From: Labia minor | Taxonomy: Eukaryota > Arthropoda > Insecta > Dermaptera > Spongiphoridae | Direction of reading: 5' to 3' | Assembly: GCA_963082975.1 (NCBI GenBank) | Contig: OY720348.1 | Coordinates: 69,279,719 to 69,343,718, forward strand | Length of the DNA stretch: 64,000 nt | In this document: piece after piece, positions 52,401 through 63,465 of the stretch | Layout: each line of letters starts with the position of its first letter | How positions within the stretch are numbered: the stretch's first letter is position 1 | The notes under the pieces: model-generated | Told to the model about the DNA's origin: nothing | The model's database searches: none | Seen by the model: only the letters and a program-made list of their open reading frames with translations | Program-made: the position numbers and the translations under genes

Positions 52401-52607
52401 ATAGATATAGCATATACAATAATAATATATAATTAATATAGTGATTAAATTAAAATATATTTTTTAAATAAGAACACAAAAAGAAATGAATGTTTTATGT
52501 AATATACTGATTGAAACAAAATGGATGAAAACCTTTTACTACTTTCAACCACCAAATACTATGTAACACTCGGGGGTACAGGGGGCGGAGCCCCCGTCTA
52601 GGTGTGA

Positions 52608-52626
52608 AGAGCGCCGAAGGCGCTCT
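52608..52626 (+). terminator. Helitron 3' terminal hairpin
   Basis: AGAGCGCCGAAGGCGCTCT: 8-bp perfect stem with a GAA loop, ten bases before the CTAG end. In Helitrons this hairpin acts as the rolling-circle transposition terminator, not a transcription terminator. Confidence 0.85.
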
Positions 52627-52636
52627 GAGCAGCTAG

Positions 52637-53184
52637 TTAAAAATATAAATAATATTGATGCCTGTTAGCGGGGAGAAGTGAAAAGGGCACCGTTAGCACA
52701 ATTCCAATGATTATTTTTCCATTGAACATCAAGCGATAAGCAATTCGGCCAATTCTTTGAAAAATATAATAATTTTATAAATAAACAATTTCTTTGGAAA
52801 AATAATAATAATAATAATAAATAAAATAAAAAAAATAAATCTTTTTGTAATATTTAGTATGCATTGATTAGTGAATATGACAAGACGCCAGGTAACCTGA
52901 ATCTGCGTTGTTAGGTAATAAATAACTATTTTATTTATTCACTTTGATTAATGGAATAACTATCTATGGCTGTTAAATCACTCGCCTATAAATTGTAATT
53001 ATAAAGGTACAATCTTAATATATACATATATTTTTAAATTAATTAAATAAAATAAAAGTAGTAAATTTTCAAAAACGTAGAAATGTTAAATAATTCAGTT
53101 ACATTATCAAATATGTCATTTAATTTATTAAAATTATTTTATTTAAATGAAGTTGTGTAATTTATTTAATTCATGAAAGGTACA
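52637..53184. other. AT-rich DNA
   Basis: No recognised feature apart from short AAT runs. Confidence 0.5.
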
Positions 53185-53333
53185 ACGTTTTGATTATTAT
53201 TATTATTATTATTATTATTTATTAATTTTAATTTATAATTTATAATTAATTAAATTTAATTTAAATATAATATATTATGATATTTAATCCAATTCAAATT
53301 GCGAGATAGTCAAGTGGAGACACTCCAGCTTAT
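53185..53333 (+). mobile_element. RC-A 3'-end fragment
   Basis: TACAACGTTTTGATTATTAT (an (ATT)n expansion), then the AT run, ATTGCGAGATAGTCAAGTGG and CACTCCAGCTTATT. Internally deleted and 5'-truncated. Confidence 0.75.
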
Positions 53334-53541
53334 TTTTGTTTCTATTCATTTAACTATTTTTTTTTTTTAATTAAAACCTTTATGTTTATTTGTTATATTA
53401 ATTAATACAAACAAATAACTACCTATCATTCAATTAATTTATAATTTTATTATGATCAAAAAGAAAAATTATTAAATTTTATATACATATTTTATACATT
53501 TTTATAAAATTATTTAATTTTATATATTCATTTAATTAATT
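53334..53541. repeat. AT-rich spacer with partial AT-B repeat
   Basis: AAATTTTATATACATATTTT and ATACATTTTTATAAAATTAT match the AT-B repeat of 30757 and end exactly where the next RC-A starts. Confidence 0.5.
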
Positions 53542-54127
53542 ACTATTTCGCCAGAGATAGCATTGCTATCACGAAACTTTTCAATGTAGAGATTTTGATG
53601 TTTTTATACGTTTTGAAGGTCCCTGAGTCATTTTCACTAAGGTTGAAAAAAATGTCTGTGGGTGTGTGTGTGTATGTATCTAGACAAGATTACACAAAAA
53701 CGGTTTTAGCTAGAATGATGAAATTTGGTACACGGGTATTATTCAAAATTCGTAGTTTTTTATCAACTTTTAAGAAATGTAGCTCAACCGGAAGAGGTAT
53801 ATTACCTACAACGTTTTGATTTTTTTTTCCTCTAAAGACCGTAAAAATAAAGATATATGTTTGATAGTTGTTCACATAATTAAAAATTGTATAAAACTGC
53901 TATATATAGAATTTCAGCTTGATTGAATCTTTGAAAGTACAGGAATTAATTTTTTAACACAGCAAATCTCACGCGCCAACACGTGACGTGGTGCCATCAA
54001 CAAATAGCCAAACACGACCTGGTTTAATAAATATTATTTACTAATATATAATTTAATTTAAATACAATATATGTTAATTAATCCATTCAAATTTGCGAGA
54101 TAGTCGAGTGGAGACACTCCAGCTTAT
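53542..54127 (+). mobile_element. RC-A, full length
   Basis: 5' hairpin ACTATTTCGCCAGAGATAGC; intact body with CACGTGACGTGGTGCC; end GAGTGGAGACACTCCAGC. About 586 bp. Confidence 0.9.
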
Positions 54128-54129
54128 TT

Positions 54130-54370
54130 TTTTTTAAATTCTATTATAAATCAATTTTTCAAAAATTTTAATAAAAGTATTTCTTTATTAATTTCAAAAG
54201 AAATACAAATACAAATATATTAAAATAAATATTATTTAAATAATATTATCAAATTTTATATATATAAATATTTTATACATTTTTATAAAATTATTTAATT
54301 TTATATTCATTTAAAAAGATAAAACTTTTCAATTATAAATATCTTTAATTTAAATACAAATCTTTTACCG
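54130..54370. repeat. AT-B repeat
   Basis: Nearly identical to 30757-30994 and likewise placed right after an RC-A 3' end. Confidence 0.75.
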
Positions 54371-54439
54371 TATCATCAATAACATTAAAATCAACCCGAA
54401 TCTTATTAAACTTATAAAACTGTATATAAGGAATATTAT

Positions 54440-54595
54440 TTGACTGTTATGCGTCGTCTGAGGGAAGAATTAATATATAATTAATAAAAACTTTGAGTTT
54501 ATTTCTCATTAGGTTAACGCACTATTACAGACGGTTTTTGTTGTTTGTCACCCTATTCACCTGATTTGGTTCCATTTGACTCCAATAAACTATTA
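54440..54595 (+). pseudogene. Small mariner transposase relic
   Basis: ACTGTTATGCGTCGTCTGAG (VMRRLRE) and CACCCTATTCACCTGATTTG (HPYSPDLVPFD) are mariner signature pieces about 100 bp apart, with the sequence between them lost or scrambled. Confidence 0.5.
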
Positions 54596-55362
54596 GTGTT
54601 TATCTCGATTTTAAAGTTAAATTAATTTAATTCACACCGAAATTGTGAAGCATCATTTAATTGCGATCCACTTTATTAATTATAGATGTGTTTAATGTTT
54701 TTTTTTTTTTTTGAAAATTTCTCTAATTTAGTGATCTCTCTGGACAACGTTATTATACAATTACATTTTAGTTATACTCCAATTTGTGTTAATGATTACA
54801 AACTTGCAAACTGATATTAACATTATAATTATTTGCACATGCTTGTTTAATGTCTATTTATTCTAATTGAAATAAATTTGTTTAGATAATTGAAATTGAA
54901 ATTTTACTTTTATCTAATTAATAGAAAAAAATGATCCACATAATCCATAAATTTGCTTGATAACTTATCAAAAATTTCTTTTAATTTTATTTTATGAAGT
55001 CTCGCAATGTTTTTGAATAAAATTATCACCTTGGCTATAAAAATATAATATTAGGGAAATATATATCTGTATATAGGATATTGAGGTATCAAAGAGGTAG
55101 ATCTTTAGGGAAAGTATTTTACGAATCATTCACTTCATGATCAGCTTTACTACGTCTTGGGGATCAGCCTCCTTTTACTCAAGATAAGTGAACAGTTTAC
55201 GAGCGGCTTCTTTCTATTCCCTTCAGGCATTTCGCGATCAGGTTGGGGAATCAGTCAATCTTCCAAATTTTCCGCTGACTCTCTCCATCCTAAACCCCTT
55301 CATCAACTTAATTTAATATTTATTTTTATTTTTTTCTAATCAAGAATTTTGATATCTTAATT

Positions 55363-55403
<41 letters not shown>

Positions 55404-55859
55404 TTATTAACTTTAAAATAAAGTGCAACATTTCCGTTTGGATCGAATTTAGATAGACTTTTTCAATATAGATAATAATATAGAAATTCAACATATATAG
55501 AATATTAAGCATTTATTTTATTAAAATTTATTAAAATTTGTATATAAATTTATTGATATTCAATTACCATGTTTTATTATTTGACCACCAGAGGGTTCCA
55601 CTAATTTTTTCTGTTGATTTTTTTTATAAGTTCGGTTCGGACATAAGAAGATTAAAAAATTAATTAATTAAATAACTGCTTATGGATAGTTTGTTTTGAA
55701 TCAAAAAAGGAATCCACTGGTAATTTTACAAAATCCATCATACATCGATTAGACTAAACAATTGCCTTTTCTAATAAAATAAATTAATATCTAAACAATA
55801 TCCATAACTTTAAAAAAAATCAAAACAAATTTCCATTTTTGTAGTTTCAATTGATTTTT
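54596..55859. other. Mixed AT-rich DNA
   Basis: (AC)n at 55364-55400. 55080-55310 is less AT-rich but codes for nothing recognisable. 55600-55760 is a partial relative of the long-TIR MITE (AAAAAAGGAATCCACTGG, AGTTCGGTTCGGACATAAG). Confidence 0.5.
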
Positions 55860-56425
55860 ACTATCATGTCAGAGAGAGTATTGCAATCACGAAAATTTTT
55901 TATGTCGAGATTTTGAATTTTTATACGTTTTGAAGGTCCCTGAGTCATTTTCACTAAGGTTGAGAAAAATGTCTGTGTGTATGTAGACAAGATTACGCAA
56001 AAACGGTTTAAGCTAGAATCATGAAATTTGGTATTCGGGCATTATTCAAAATTCGTAGTTTGCTATCAACTTTTGAGAAATGTAGCTCAACCGGAAGAGG
56101 GTCATTACCTACAATGTTTTGATTATTTTTCCTCTAAAGTGACCATAAAAATAAAGATATATGTTTGATAATTTTTCATATGATTAAAGATTGTATAAAA
56201 CTGCTATATATAGAATTTCAACTTGATTGAATAGCTGAAAGTACCGGAATTAATTTTTTAACACTGCTAATCACGCGCCAACACGTGACGTGGTCCCATC
56301 AACAAAGAGCCAAACACGATTTAACACGATTCACATGATTAAAAATTGTATAGAACTGCTATATTTAGAATTTCAGCTTGATTGAATCGCTGAAAGTTTT
56401 GGAATTAATTTTTTAACACGACTGC
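55860..56425 (+). mobile_element. RC-A, 3'-truncated, with a small internal repeat
   Basis: ACTATCATGTCAGAGAGAGT (hairpin imperfect) through CACGTGACGTGGTCCC. After AGCCAAACACGATTTAACAC the ATTAAAAATTGTAT...TTAACACG section is repeated, and the terminal hairpin is missing. Confidence 0.8.
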
Positions 56426-57359
56426 ACTTTATGAATTTTTATTTTTGTTTTACATGTAATTTACCATAAGTCATAGCTCCCACCGGCTCATGAATATCCC
56501 CACCCACTAAGGACACTGCAAAAAGTACACTTTTTTATTTTTGTAATTTTTAGTAGTCCTTATTTTAAAAATCAAACTGTAATTTCTGATATGCTAATAG
56601 CCCTAGGTACCATAAGACCAATAATCATATCATAATGGGTATTAACTTTTGCAAAAACCCTAATTGTCCTATCCCTCGGTCTTAGCTTATATACAAATAA
56701 AACTCATTTAATTAAATATTTTTTTATAATAAAAAAAATTTATATAAAATATTTACAATATTTAATATTAAAGAATAAATATTATCTGAAATTAAATAAA
56801 AAATATTTTATATATAAACCTTAATATAAACAAAATATTTTTTTTTTAAATTATTATATATATTTTAAAATAGGATAAATGTGTGCGTTAAAATAAATGA
56901 TTGATTTAAAAATCAAAAAAATAAAATTATTTTTACAATAATATTACAATCTAATTTTGAAAATAGTTTTTATTAACAAAAAATTAAAAATTATTATTAA
57001 AATAATTAAACAAAATAAAAAAAAAGAAAGTAATGCAAAAGATAAATAAAATTAAAAAAAAATAAATAAATTAAAAGAAAGAAAATACTTTTAAATGAAT
57101 TTATTGATAATAATAGTAATAATAATAATAATATTAAAATAAATATGTATAATGTTTTTCTAAGCCTATTTGAACCATTGTAATGTTTTGATTTGGATAT
57201 TTATTGACACCTGTCATTAATTATTTTAGTTGAGAAAAAAACAATTAAAATTATTTATCTTTTCTATGAGATCAATACAGATCGATTTTTCACCTCAAAA
57301 CTCACTAATATGTGAATATCATGAAAAACCTTTATATAATTTTGAAAATCAGAAACATA
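56426..57359. other. AT-rich DNA
   Basis: 56440-56700 has a more complex patch (AGTCATAGCTCCCACCGGCT) with no recognised family. The rest is low complexity. Confidence 0.45.
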
Positions 57360-57570
57360 TATACGGGGGTGTATCAAATGAAAACTTTAAAAGTACTGTA
57401 AATGATTTATGATGACAACTAAGTAAAACACATATCATTTTTAGTCTCCTTGACGTGTTATGCAAGTGTTTCACCGCTTTGGAAGCGCTTGAATACCACG
57501 TTTGAAGAATTCATTTGGTCGCGCCAATAGCCATTTGTGCACCGCGGTTTTCACTTCTTCGTCGATTATA
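57360..57570 (-). pseudogene. mariner 3' end with transposase C terminus
   Basis: On the minus strand: DEEVKTAVHKWLLARPNEFF then KRGIQALPKR, stop, NTCITRQGD, the end of a mariner-type transposase (WL..P..FY..G...L..R...C....GD). It is followed by a 3' untranslated stretch and TTTGATACACCCCCGTATAT, probably the terminal repeat. One stop visible. A third mariner family in the window. Confidence 0.65.
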
Positions 57571-57579
57571 TTAATTAGG

Positions 57580-57797
57580 TGTCCTATGATCAGTAGAACG
57601 GGTCCTATCAACTTCTACCTTGATTTTTTTGATCAGAGGCGCTACTTTTTATCAAGTAGCTTCCCAATTTTGATCCAGGAGGCTGGGTTGACTCCGTCCC
57701 ATAGAACCTAGCTAGAGAAATTTCCTTGTCATGCCCGAGACTTGAACCTGAGACCATGAGAATGTGAGCCAACGCTGTTGACTCCCACCCTGGAGAG

Positions 57798-57800
<3 letters not shown>
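57580..57800 (-). mobile_element. SINE-2 reference copy, minus
   Basis: On the minus strand: AACAGCGTTGGCTCACATTC (A-box region), CTCAGGTTCAAGTCTCGGGC (B box; canonical GGTTCAANTCC with TC at its end), then ACAAGGAAATTTCTC, GATCAAAATTGGGAAGCTAC, CTCTGATCAAAAAAATCAAG and a tail at TCCTATGATC. Spacing between A and B regions is about 35 bases, as in tRNA-derived SINEs. Confidence 0.75.

Positions 57801-57836
<36 letters not shown>
57801..57836. repeat. (TA)n microsatellite
   Basis: Directly adjoins the SINE head. Confidence 0.9.
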
Positions 57837-57839
<3 letters not shown>

Positions 57840-58190
57840 GTTGTGTATACAATTTTAACTACTATAATAAGATTAGATTAGTTAGATATAAATAGTTTTT
57901 CATCCATGAGATTCAATTAGAAATTACTTTTTTATTCAAAATTCCGATCCTATTTTAATACATTATCTTTATTTAGTCTTGAAATGAATTAATTCCCTTC
58001 TTTTCCAATAATGTATACCCATATATTTTATTCCCTATTAGCATCTGAATTGATCATGGAAATTCAGATGCTAATAGTGTTTGTTTTCCATTTCTCGCTT
58101 CTTTTATCAGGCTTTATCAGAAGTACTTTCGCTCATCCTACATTTTTTTTTATTATTAATCCTATTTTCTCACGAGACCCGATTTCATTT
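57837..58190. other. AT-rich DNA
   Basis: GCATCTGAATTGATCATGGA / TCCATGATCAATTCAGATGC symmetry near 58040-58073 (CTATTAGCATCTGAATT...AATTCAGATGCTAATAG) is a short hairpin. The 125-residue frame from 58011 has no domain. Confidence 0.5.
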
Positions 58191-58194
58191 TCTC

Positions 58195-58320
58195 CCAGTA
58201 CTAAACTAATATATCTTGGAAATTCTTTCACGCTACAACCACATTCCTCCAACCATCCATATCCTGAGCTACTCTTTCTATTTCGTCTCATGGTTTCCAA
58301 TCAACCGGCCGATTTCCAAT
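58195..58320 (-). repeat. LINE 3'-tail fragment
   Basis: CTACAACCACATTCCTCC and CCATCCATATCCTGAGCTAC on the plus strand are the complement of the LINE-tail words. Confidence 0.5.
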
Positions 58321-59948
58321 TGATATTTTTAAAAACAAAATTGTCACCATTTAATTTAGTGGAAATTAATGAGTTCACCATTAATTAATGTAAATATTCG
58401 AAAATGTGACAAGATTGGGAGAAGAAAGACTGACGAAAAGTCTATTCTACCCGGGATCAAGGCGAAATCTTGTAGTAGTTTTAAAGGACTCGAGTCTTTG
58501 ATAATTTATCAATTTTAGTAAAATTTTCATTTTATTTTCCATTATTTAAGTCATCTAAAATTCATATATTTAATGATGAAATTCTAATTACATTTTTGTT
58601 AATTGAATTGAATAAAATATGTTCATATTTTCATGGATCATGTATAGAATCATAAATAAAATCGAATCGAGATTAACGAGTTTTCGATTGATTTCATCGG
58701 AGTTGTTTCTTCATATCATCCATTTGTGGAAGGTACTTGAGACGCGGTGTAACGAAGTGAACAACAACTGGTGTACAATGTGCGACGTACAATGTGGAAG
58801 ATCGAAGCATTGACCGGGACGTGCGTGATCAGTCGAGTGTACCTCTCGTTTTATTCGTTTTACATGGCAGTGTGATACTATGAGTAGAAATTCAAACCAA
58901 CTGACAACCAACACAGCAAAATTTAATTAACTTTTCAAATTATATTACTATACAAATACATCTATACTATAACTAAATTCACATATATGAATATATATTT
59001 TCAGATTATTTTCACAGGTTTTTATAAAATTTGAGTCTCGACGTTCCGGAATCAATCTTATCGCTATTTTCAAGATAATTTTTTGATACGAGCCTGACAT
59101 GTGTTAGTATCAGTGTCAGTGCTACTATTGAGGATTTTTCAGAAAATTAGGACACAGTCAGTCAAACATTATTCACCCATTAAACCCAAAATGTAAACAA
59201 TGACTTTGTTACACAAAATAAGATCCAGAATTTTTTCTCAAAATTCAAAGTGGTGCATATGTGCGCCAAAACGTCGACTCAAATCTCACAAGTATACTTG
59301 AAAATAACCAGGAGATAACTTCTCATAATAATAAAAATTTTCATGGAAGCCAAAACGAACATTATATATATATATATATATATTTAATAGTTGATGTTTG
59401 TTTCATATTAAAGATGTTTAAATATGTTCCATTTTAAAGCAAAATATCGTTTATGAATGAAATTGGAAAGTTATTATGAATCTTGGTATATGTATATGTA
59501 TATAAGTTGGTAATTAGTTGAGGTTAAATGACTTGACCAATGGATTCCTTAAAAAAAACAATTTAATAAAAACATATACAAATGAAAAATATATACAAAT
59601 TATATAATCCAGTTACCTTAAAAAAACAATTGGTTTTAAAGTCAACACTTCATTTATTTTTACTATCGAAACCAGATATTATATTTATTAATATTTACCA
59701 ACTATTCCATCTTTAAAATTAATTATTTGGCAAACAAGCATCTTTTAAAAACCAAACACTACCACACAACCTCACAGACACAAGTTCCCCGTAAACTCCA
59801 CAAAATATGAAATATTTTACATGTATATATAATATTGATTTGGGATAGAATTTCTTGTTGTTGTTATAAAATGTCTGGAATGGCTCCGTTCTTATTATTA
59901 ACACTCATATCTTATAGTTCAAATTTATATATCTAAGTAAATATATAC
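58321..59948. other. Mostly unassigned; one GC-richer island
   Basis: 58600-58920 is distinctly more complex (AAGGTACTTGAGACGCGGTG, GACCGGGACGTGCGTGATC) and is not an obvious repeat. The frames there (58619-58813 +, 58711-58914 -) have no domain. It could be an untranslated first exon or promoter; TCAGTC at 58832 resembles an arthropod initiator. (TA)n at 59365-59383. Confidence 0.3.
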
Positions 59949-59949
59949 A

Positions 59950-60470
59950 CCAGCTGGTCCGAGCGCCTTCGGCGCTCTTCACAGCTGGACGGGGGCTCCG
60001 CCCCCTGTACCCCCGAGTGGTACATCGTATTTGGTTAAAAGTAGTAAAAGGTTTTCATCCATTTTGTTTCAATCAGTATATTACATAAAACATTCATTTC
60101 TTTTTGTGTTCTTATTTAAAATATATTTTAATTTAATCAGTAAATTAATTATATATATTATTATTGTATATGTTATATCTATCTATTTATATAGCTCAAA
60201 GATAGTCGAAAGTTCTTGGCCACATTTCTCCAAATGTCCCTATCCTGAGCCCTTGTCCTATCTCTCTTACGTCCCTTCCTATGCGTCCATGGTCTTGATT
60301 CCCTTTGATAATAATTTTGATGAGATAAGCCTCTTTACTGCATGATAACAGGCGTTTCCCGATTGATACCTCGATTTCAAACCTCCATTAATTTTTCCTC
60401 GCTATCTGTAATTGCAATTGCCGAATCTCTTATAATATTTAAGACGTCTGCTTAGCCTAACTTTTCAATT
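59950..60470 (-). mobile_element. Helitron 3' part with the same LINE cargo, minus
   Basis: On the minus strand the end reads GAAGAGCGCCGAAGGCGCTC then GGACCAGCTGG|T (CTRR|T with GG). Upstream come GGGGGCGGAGCCCCCG, the segment shared with 52400-52560, and the LINE RT fragment (matches 51690-51980 and 52285-52400, with the middle deleted). The 5' end of this copy was not found. Confidence 0.8.
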
Positions 60471-60965
60471 ATTTTGTTTAATTGCATTTCGAGTGATTTT
60501 TTCCCAATTTGTGTAATCACATACTCACAACATGCAACATATAATTGGTCAAAGAATATGTATATAATATTTATAATTTTTATGTTTTATTTATATTTAT
60601 AATTTAATTTTGTTTTTGTTTTCTTTTAATAAATAATTCTAATATTAAAAATGCGTAGAGGACGTCTAAAAAATCATATTTTAATTTTTATATAACCAAG
60701 AAATCATTTTTCACTCATTTTCAATTGGCGTTTTGATATACAAAATTAAAGATTATATAAATAAGTAATTTTAATTTTGATCTCATAATTGGATTTCCTT
60801 TTTCATGTAAGTATATAATTAAGAGTGGAATTACAATATAATCAATAGCTAATATATAATATTAAAAATATATTTACGGATTCGTTCTATAATAAATTGA
60901 TGATGTCATTTAATTCTCCTACTATGTATCGAATCGAATATAAAGATAAATCTTCTTTTAAACGT
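60471..60965. other. AT-rich DNA
   Basis: No recognised feature. Confidence 0.5.
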
Positions 60966-61180
60966 TGTGTGAAACAATTTCAAATAATTTAAATGTAAAA
61001 CTATTAATGAAATTAAAAAATCAAATATATATGAATATAATATAAATATTTGTAATTTTATTTTAAGAATAGATATATATATATCTCACAGGCGGTGGTT
61101 GTGACGTCATCCATATATTATAAATTTAAATTAAGAAGAACTAATAAAGATGTAGTTTTCCAGAGATGTGGTCAATAAAA
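60966..61180 (-). mobile_element. Diverged RC-B-like 3' part, minus
   Basis: ACAATTTCAAATAATTTAAA, ATAAATATTTGTAATTTTAT, GGCGGTGGTTGTGACGTCAT and AAATTTAAATTAAGAAGAAC follow the RC-B 3' half in reverse order of orientation. The hairpin end is missing. The next ~100 bp (ATCGTTAGAGCGGTTTTTGA) looks like another rolling-circle leader. Confidence 0.5.
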
Positions 61181-61338
61181 CTCAATTTTTCTTTATAAAT
61201 ACTATCTCTGTTGTGAATTTCAAAAAAATCGTTAGAGCGGTTTTTGAGAACAATGAAACAGAGAAACAATTTTTACTCGTATAAGAAGATAAGATATATG
61301 TATAATATACATTTGAATTAGTATACGATATCATTTTT

Positions 61339-61806
61339 ACTATCTCGCCAAAGATAGTATTGCGATCACGAAAATTTTCGATGTCAAGAATTTGATGTTT
61401 TTATATGTTTTGAAGGTCCTCGAGTCATTTTCACTAAAGTTGAGAAAAATGTCTGTATGTGTGTATGTAGACAACATTACGCAAAAAAGGTTTGAGCTGG
61501 AATCATGAAATTTGGTATACGAGGATTATTCAAAATTCGTAGTTTTCTATCAACTTTTGAGAAATGTAGCTCAACCGGAAGAGGGTCATTACCTACAATG
61601 TTTGATTATTTTTCCTCTAAAGTGACCGTAAAAATAAAGATATATGTTTGATAATTTTTCATATGATTAAAGATTGTATAAAACTGCTATATATAGAATT
61701 TCAGCTTGATTGAATCGCTGAAAGTACCGGAATTAATTTTTTATTAATTTTAATTTATAATTTAATTAATTTGCGAGATCGCCGAGTGGAGACACTCCAG
61801 CTTATT
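61339..61806 (+). mobile_element. RC-A, both ends, internal deletion near 3' end
   Basis: ACTATCTCGCCAAAGATAGT start; TTTGCGAGATCGCCGAGTGG and CACTCCAGCTTATT end. The E-box block (CACGTGACGTGG) is deleted, leaving 468 bp. Confidence 0.9.
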
Positions 61807-62251
61807 AAACTTACAAGAACATTATTCTCTATATAGTTAATTATTCTATTCCGTTGATTGTTTTTTAAACACTAAGAATTTAATTTTTTGACCATGTTTC
61901 TCATATCAAACTATGAATCTGACATTAATATCTATTTTATCACAATTATTAAATAGATTTAATTTCATAAAGTATGATTATTAAACAATAAAGTAAATTA
62001 CTCTATTTTCATTCAGAAATATATTACAATGCAATCAATAGAAATATATATTTACATATCTGTACACTTTGCATACGTCCTATTTTAGAAATGAGTACAT
62101 TTGTTGTTTGCTGATGTTAATTATAAATAAAATTTAATAAATAAAATTGAATAATAATAATTTAATAGTAAATCTTCACTTTTCATTTGTCAATTATGAA
62201 ATTGATTCATATTTTATAATTTTATAATAATTATCGAAAATTTTTCTTTTT
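61807..62251. other. AT-rich DNA
   Basis: No recognised feature. Confidence 0.5.
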
Positions 62252-62863
62252 ACTATCTCGTAAGAGATAGTATTGCGATCACGAAAATTTTCGATGTTGA
62301 GATTTTGATGTTTTTATACCTTTTAAAGGTTCCTGAATCATTTTCACTAAGGTTGAGAAAAATGTCAGTGTGTGTGTGTGTATGTGTGTGTGTGTGTGTG
62401 TATGTAACCAAGATTACGCAAAAACGGTTTGAGCTAGAATAATGAAATTTGGTTCTCGGGCATTATTCCAAATTCGTAGTTTTCTATCAACTTTTGAGAA
62501 ATGTAGCTCAACCGGAAGAGGGTCATTACCTACAACGTTTTGATTTTTTTTCCTCTAAAGTGCCCGTAAAAATAAAGATATATGTTTGATAATTTTTCAC
62601 ATGATTAATAATTGTATAAAACTGCTATATATAGAATTTCAGCTTGATTGATTCGCTGAAATTACCAGAATTAATTTTTTAACACTGCAAATCTCACGCT
62701 CCAACACGTGACGTGGTGCAATCAACAAAAAGTCAAACATGCGCTGGTTTAATATTTATTATTTATAATTTATAATTAATTAAATTTAATTTAAATATAA
62801 TATATTATGTTATTTAATCCAATTCAAATTTGCGAGATAGTCGAGTGAAGACACTCCAGCTAA
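62252..62863 (+). mobile_element. RC-A, full length
   Basis: ACTATCTCGTAAGAGATAGT start, (TG)n at 62369-62402, CACGTGACGTGGTGCA, end TCGAGTGAAGACACTCCAGC (one change in the hairpin). Confidence 0.9.
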
Positions 62864-63149
62864 TTTCTTTAATTGCAGATATTTTTCAATAAATAGGAAC
62901 ATTTGTTTGGCGTTGATGATGTTACCTGGAATTTGGTGGGATAGCATTAATTGGTCTCTTCTTTTTATGAAAGAAAAGTCCAAGAAATCAAAAACACATT
63001 CAAAATTATAAATTGTATAGTTAAGTAAAAATTTAAGTTAATCGAATTATAAATAACAATCATATATATTTTTATAAGTATAATATTGACATTCTAATAA
63101 TAATATTTCTATATAAGAATTTTGTAACACCTAATGATATCTCTATCTT
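62864..63149. other. AT-rich DNA
   Basis: No recognised feature. Confidence 0.5.
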
Positions 63150-63310
63150 TAGCAATTCTCAATTTGAAAGTTTATGATCGCAACAACCATATTCCTCTAA
63201 CATATGAATCTAATTCCTATATTCACCCAACGCATCTTTTTTCACGCACTGGTCGCTCTTTAATTGATATTTTAAACTTTTCGTCCATCTTTTCTAACAT
63301 TAATTTCAAA
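63150..63310 (-). repeat. LINE 3'-tail fragment, diverged
   Basis: TTTATGATCGCAACAACCAT, CACCCAACGCATCTTTTTTC and CACTGGTCGCTCTTTAATTG follow the order of the 21040-21245 fragment with many changes. Confidence 0.4.
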
Positions 63311-63465
63311 GACATGTTTCATCCATTTTAATCTTCTTAATTTTACTATTCTATTTATATAAGAACGTGCGTAGAGGTTATGTAATTCCTTATTGGAGCG
63401 TTTCTAAACAATTCAGTATTCGAGAATAAGTTGTAATAAGTATATTGAATATTTGGATGCTTTTT

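Larger units (their letters stand above)
48040..52636 (+). mobile_element. Non-autonomous Helitron, ~4.6 kb, with LINE and hAT cargo
   Basis: 5' end A|TCTATATATATAAAAAAAG, 3' end hairpin and CAGCTAG|T. Canonical Helitrons start TC, end CTRR and insert between A and T. Just inside the 3' end is the GC block GGGGGCGGAGCCCCCG. No Rep/helicase frame exists, so it would need helper proteins. It contains a tandemly duplicated 5' leader, an AT-rich spacer, a hAT fossil and a LINE fragment. The flanks AATTTTTATTTAATG and AATAATATTGATGCCT lie together, without the element, near 46485-46550, suggesting a related empty site. Confidence 0.8.

Noticed and set aside
52608-52626. Bacterial-type transcription terminator
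   Set aside because: The GC hairpin lies just before CTAG|T at a Helitron 3' end; the setting is an animal genome.
48040-52636. Autonomous Helitron
   Set aside because: No Rep or helicase frame in the interval; the only coding traces are LINE and hAT fragments.
58011-58388. 125-residue plus-strand frame
   Set aside because: Overlaps a LINE-tail fragment on the other strand and has no domain or splice context.
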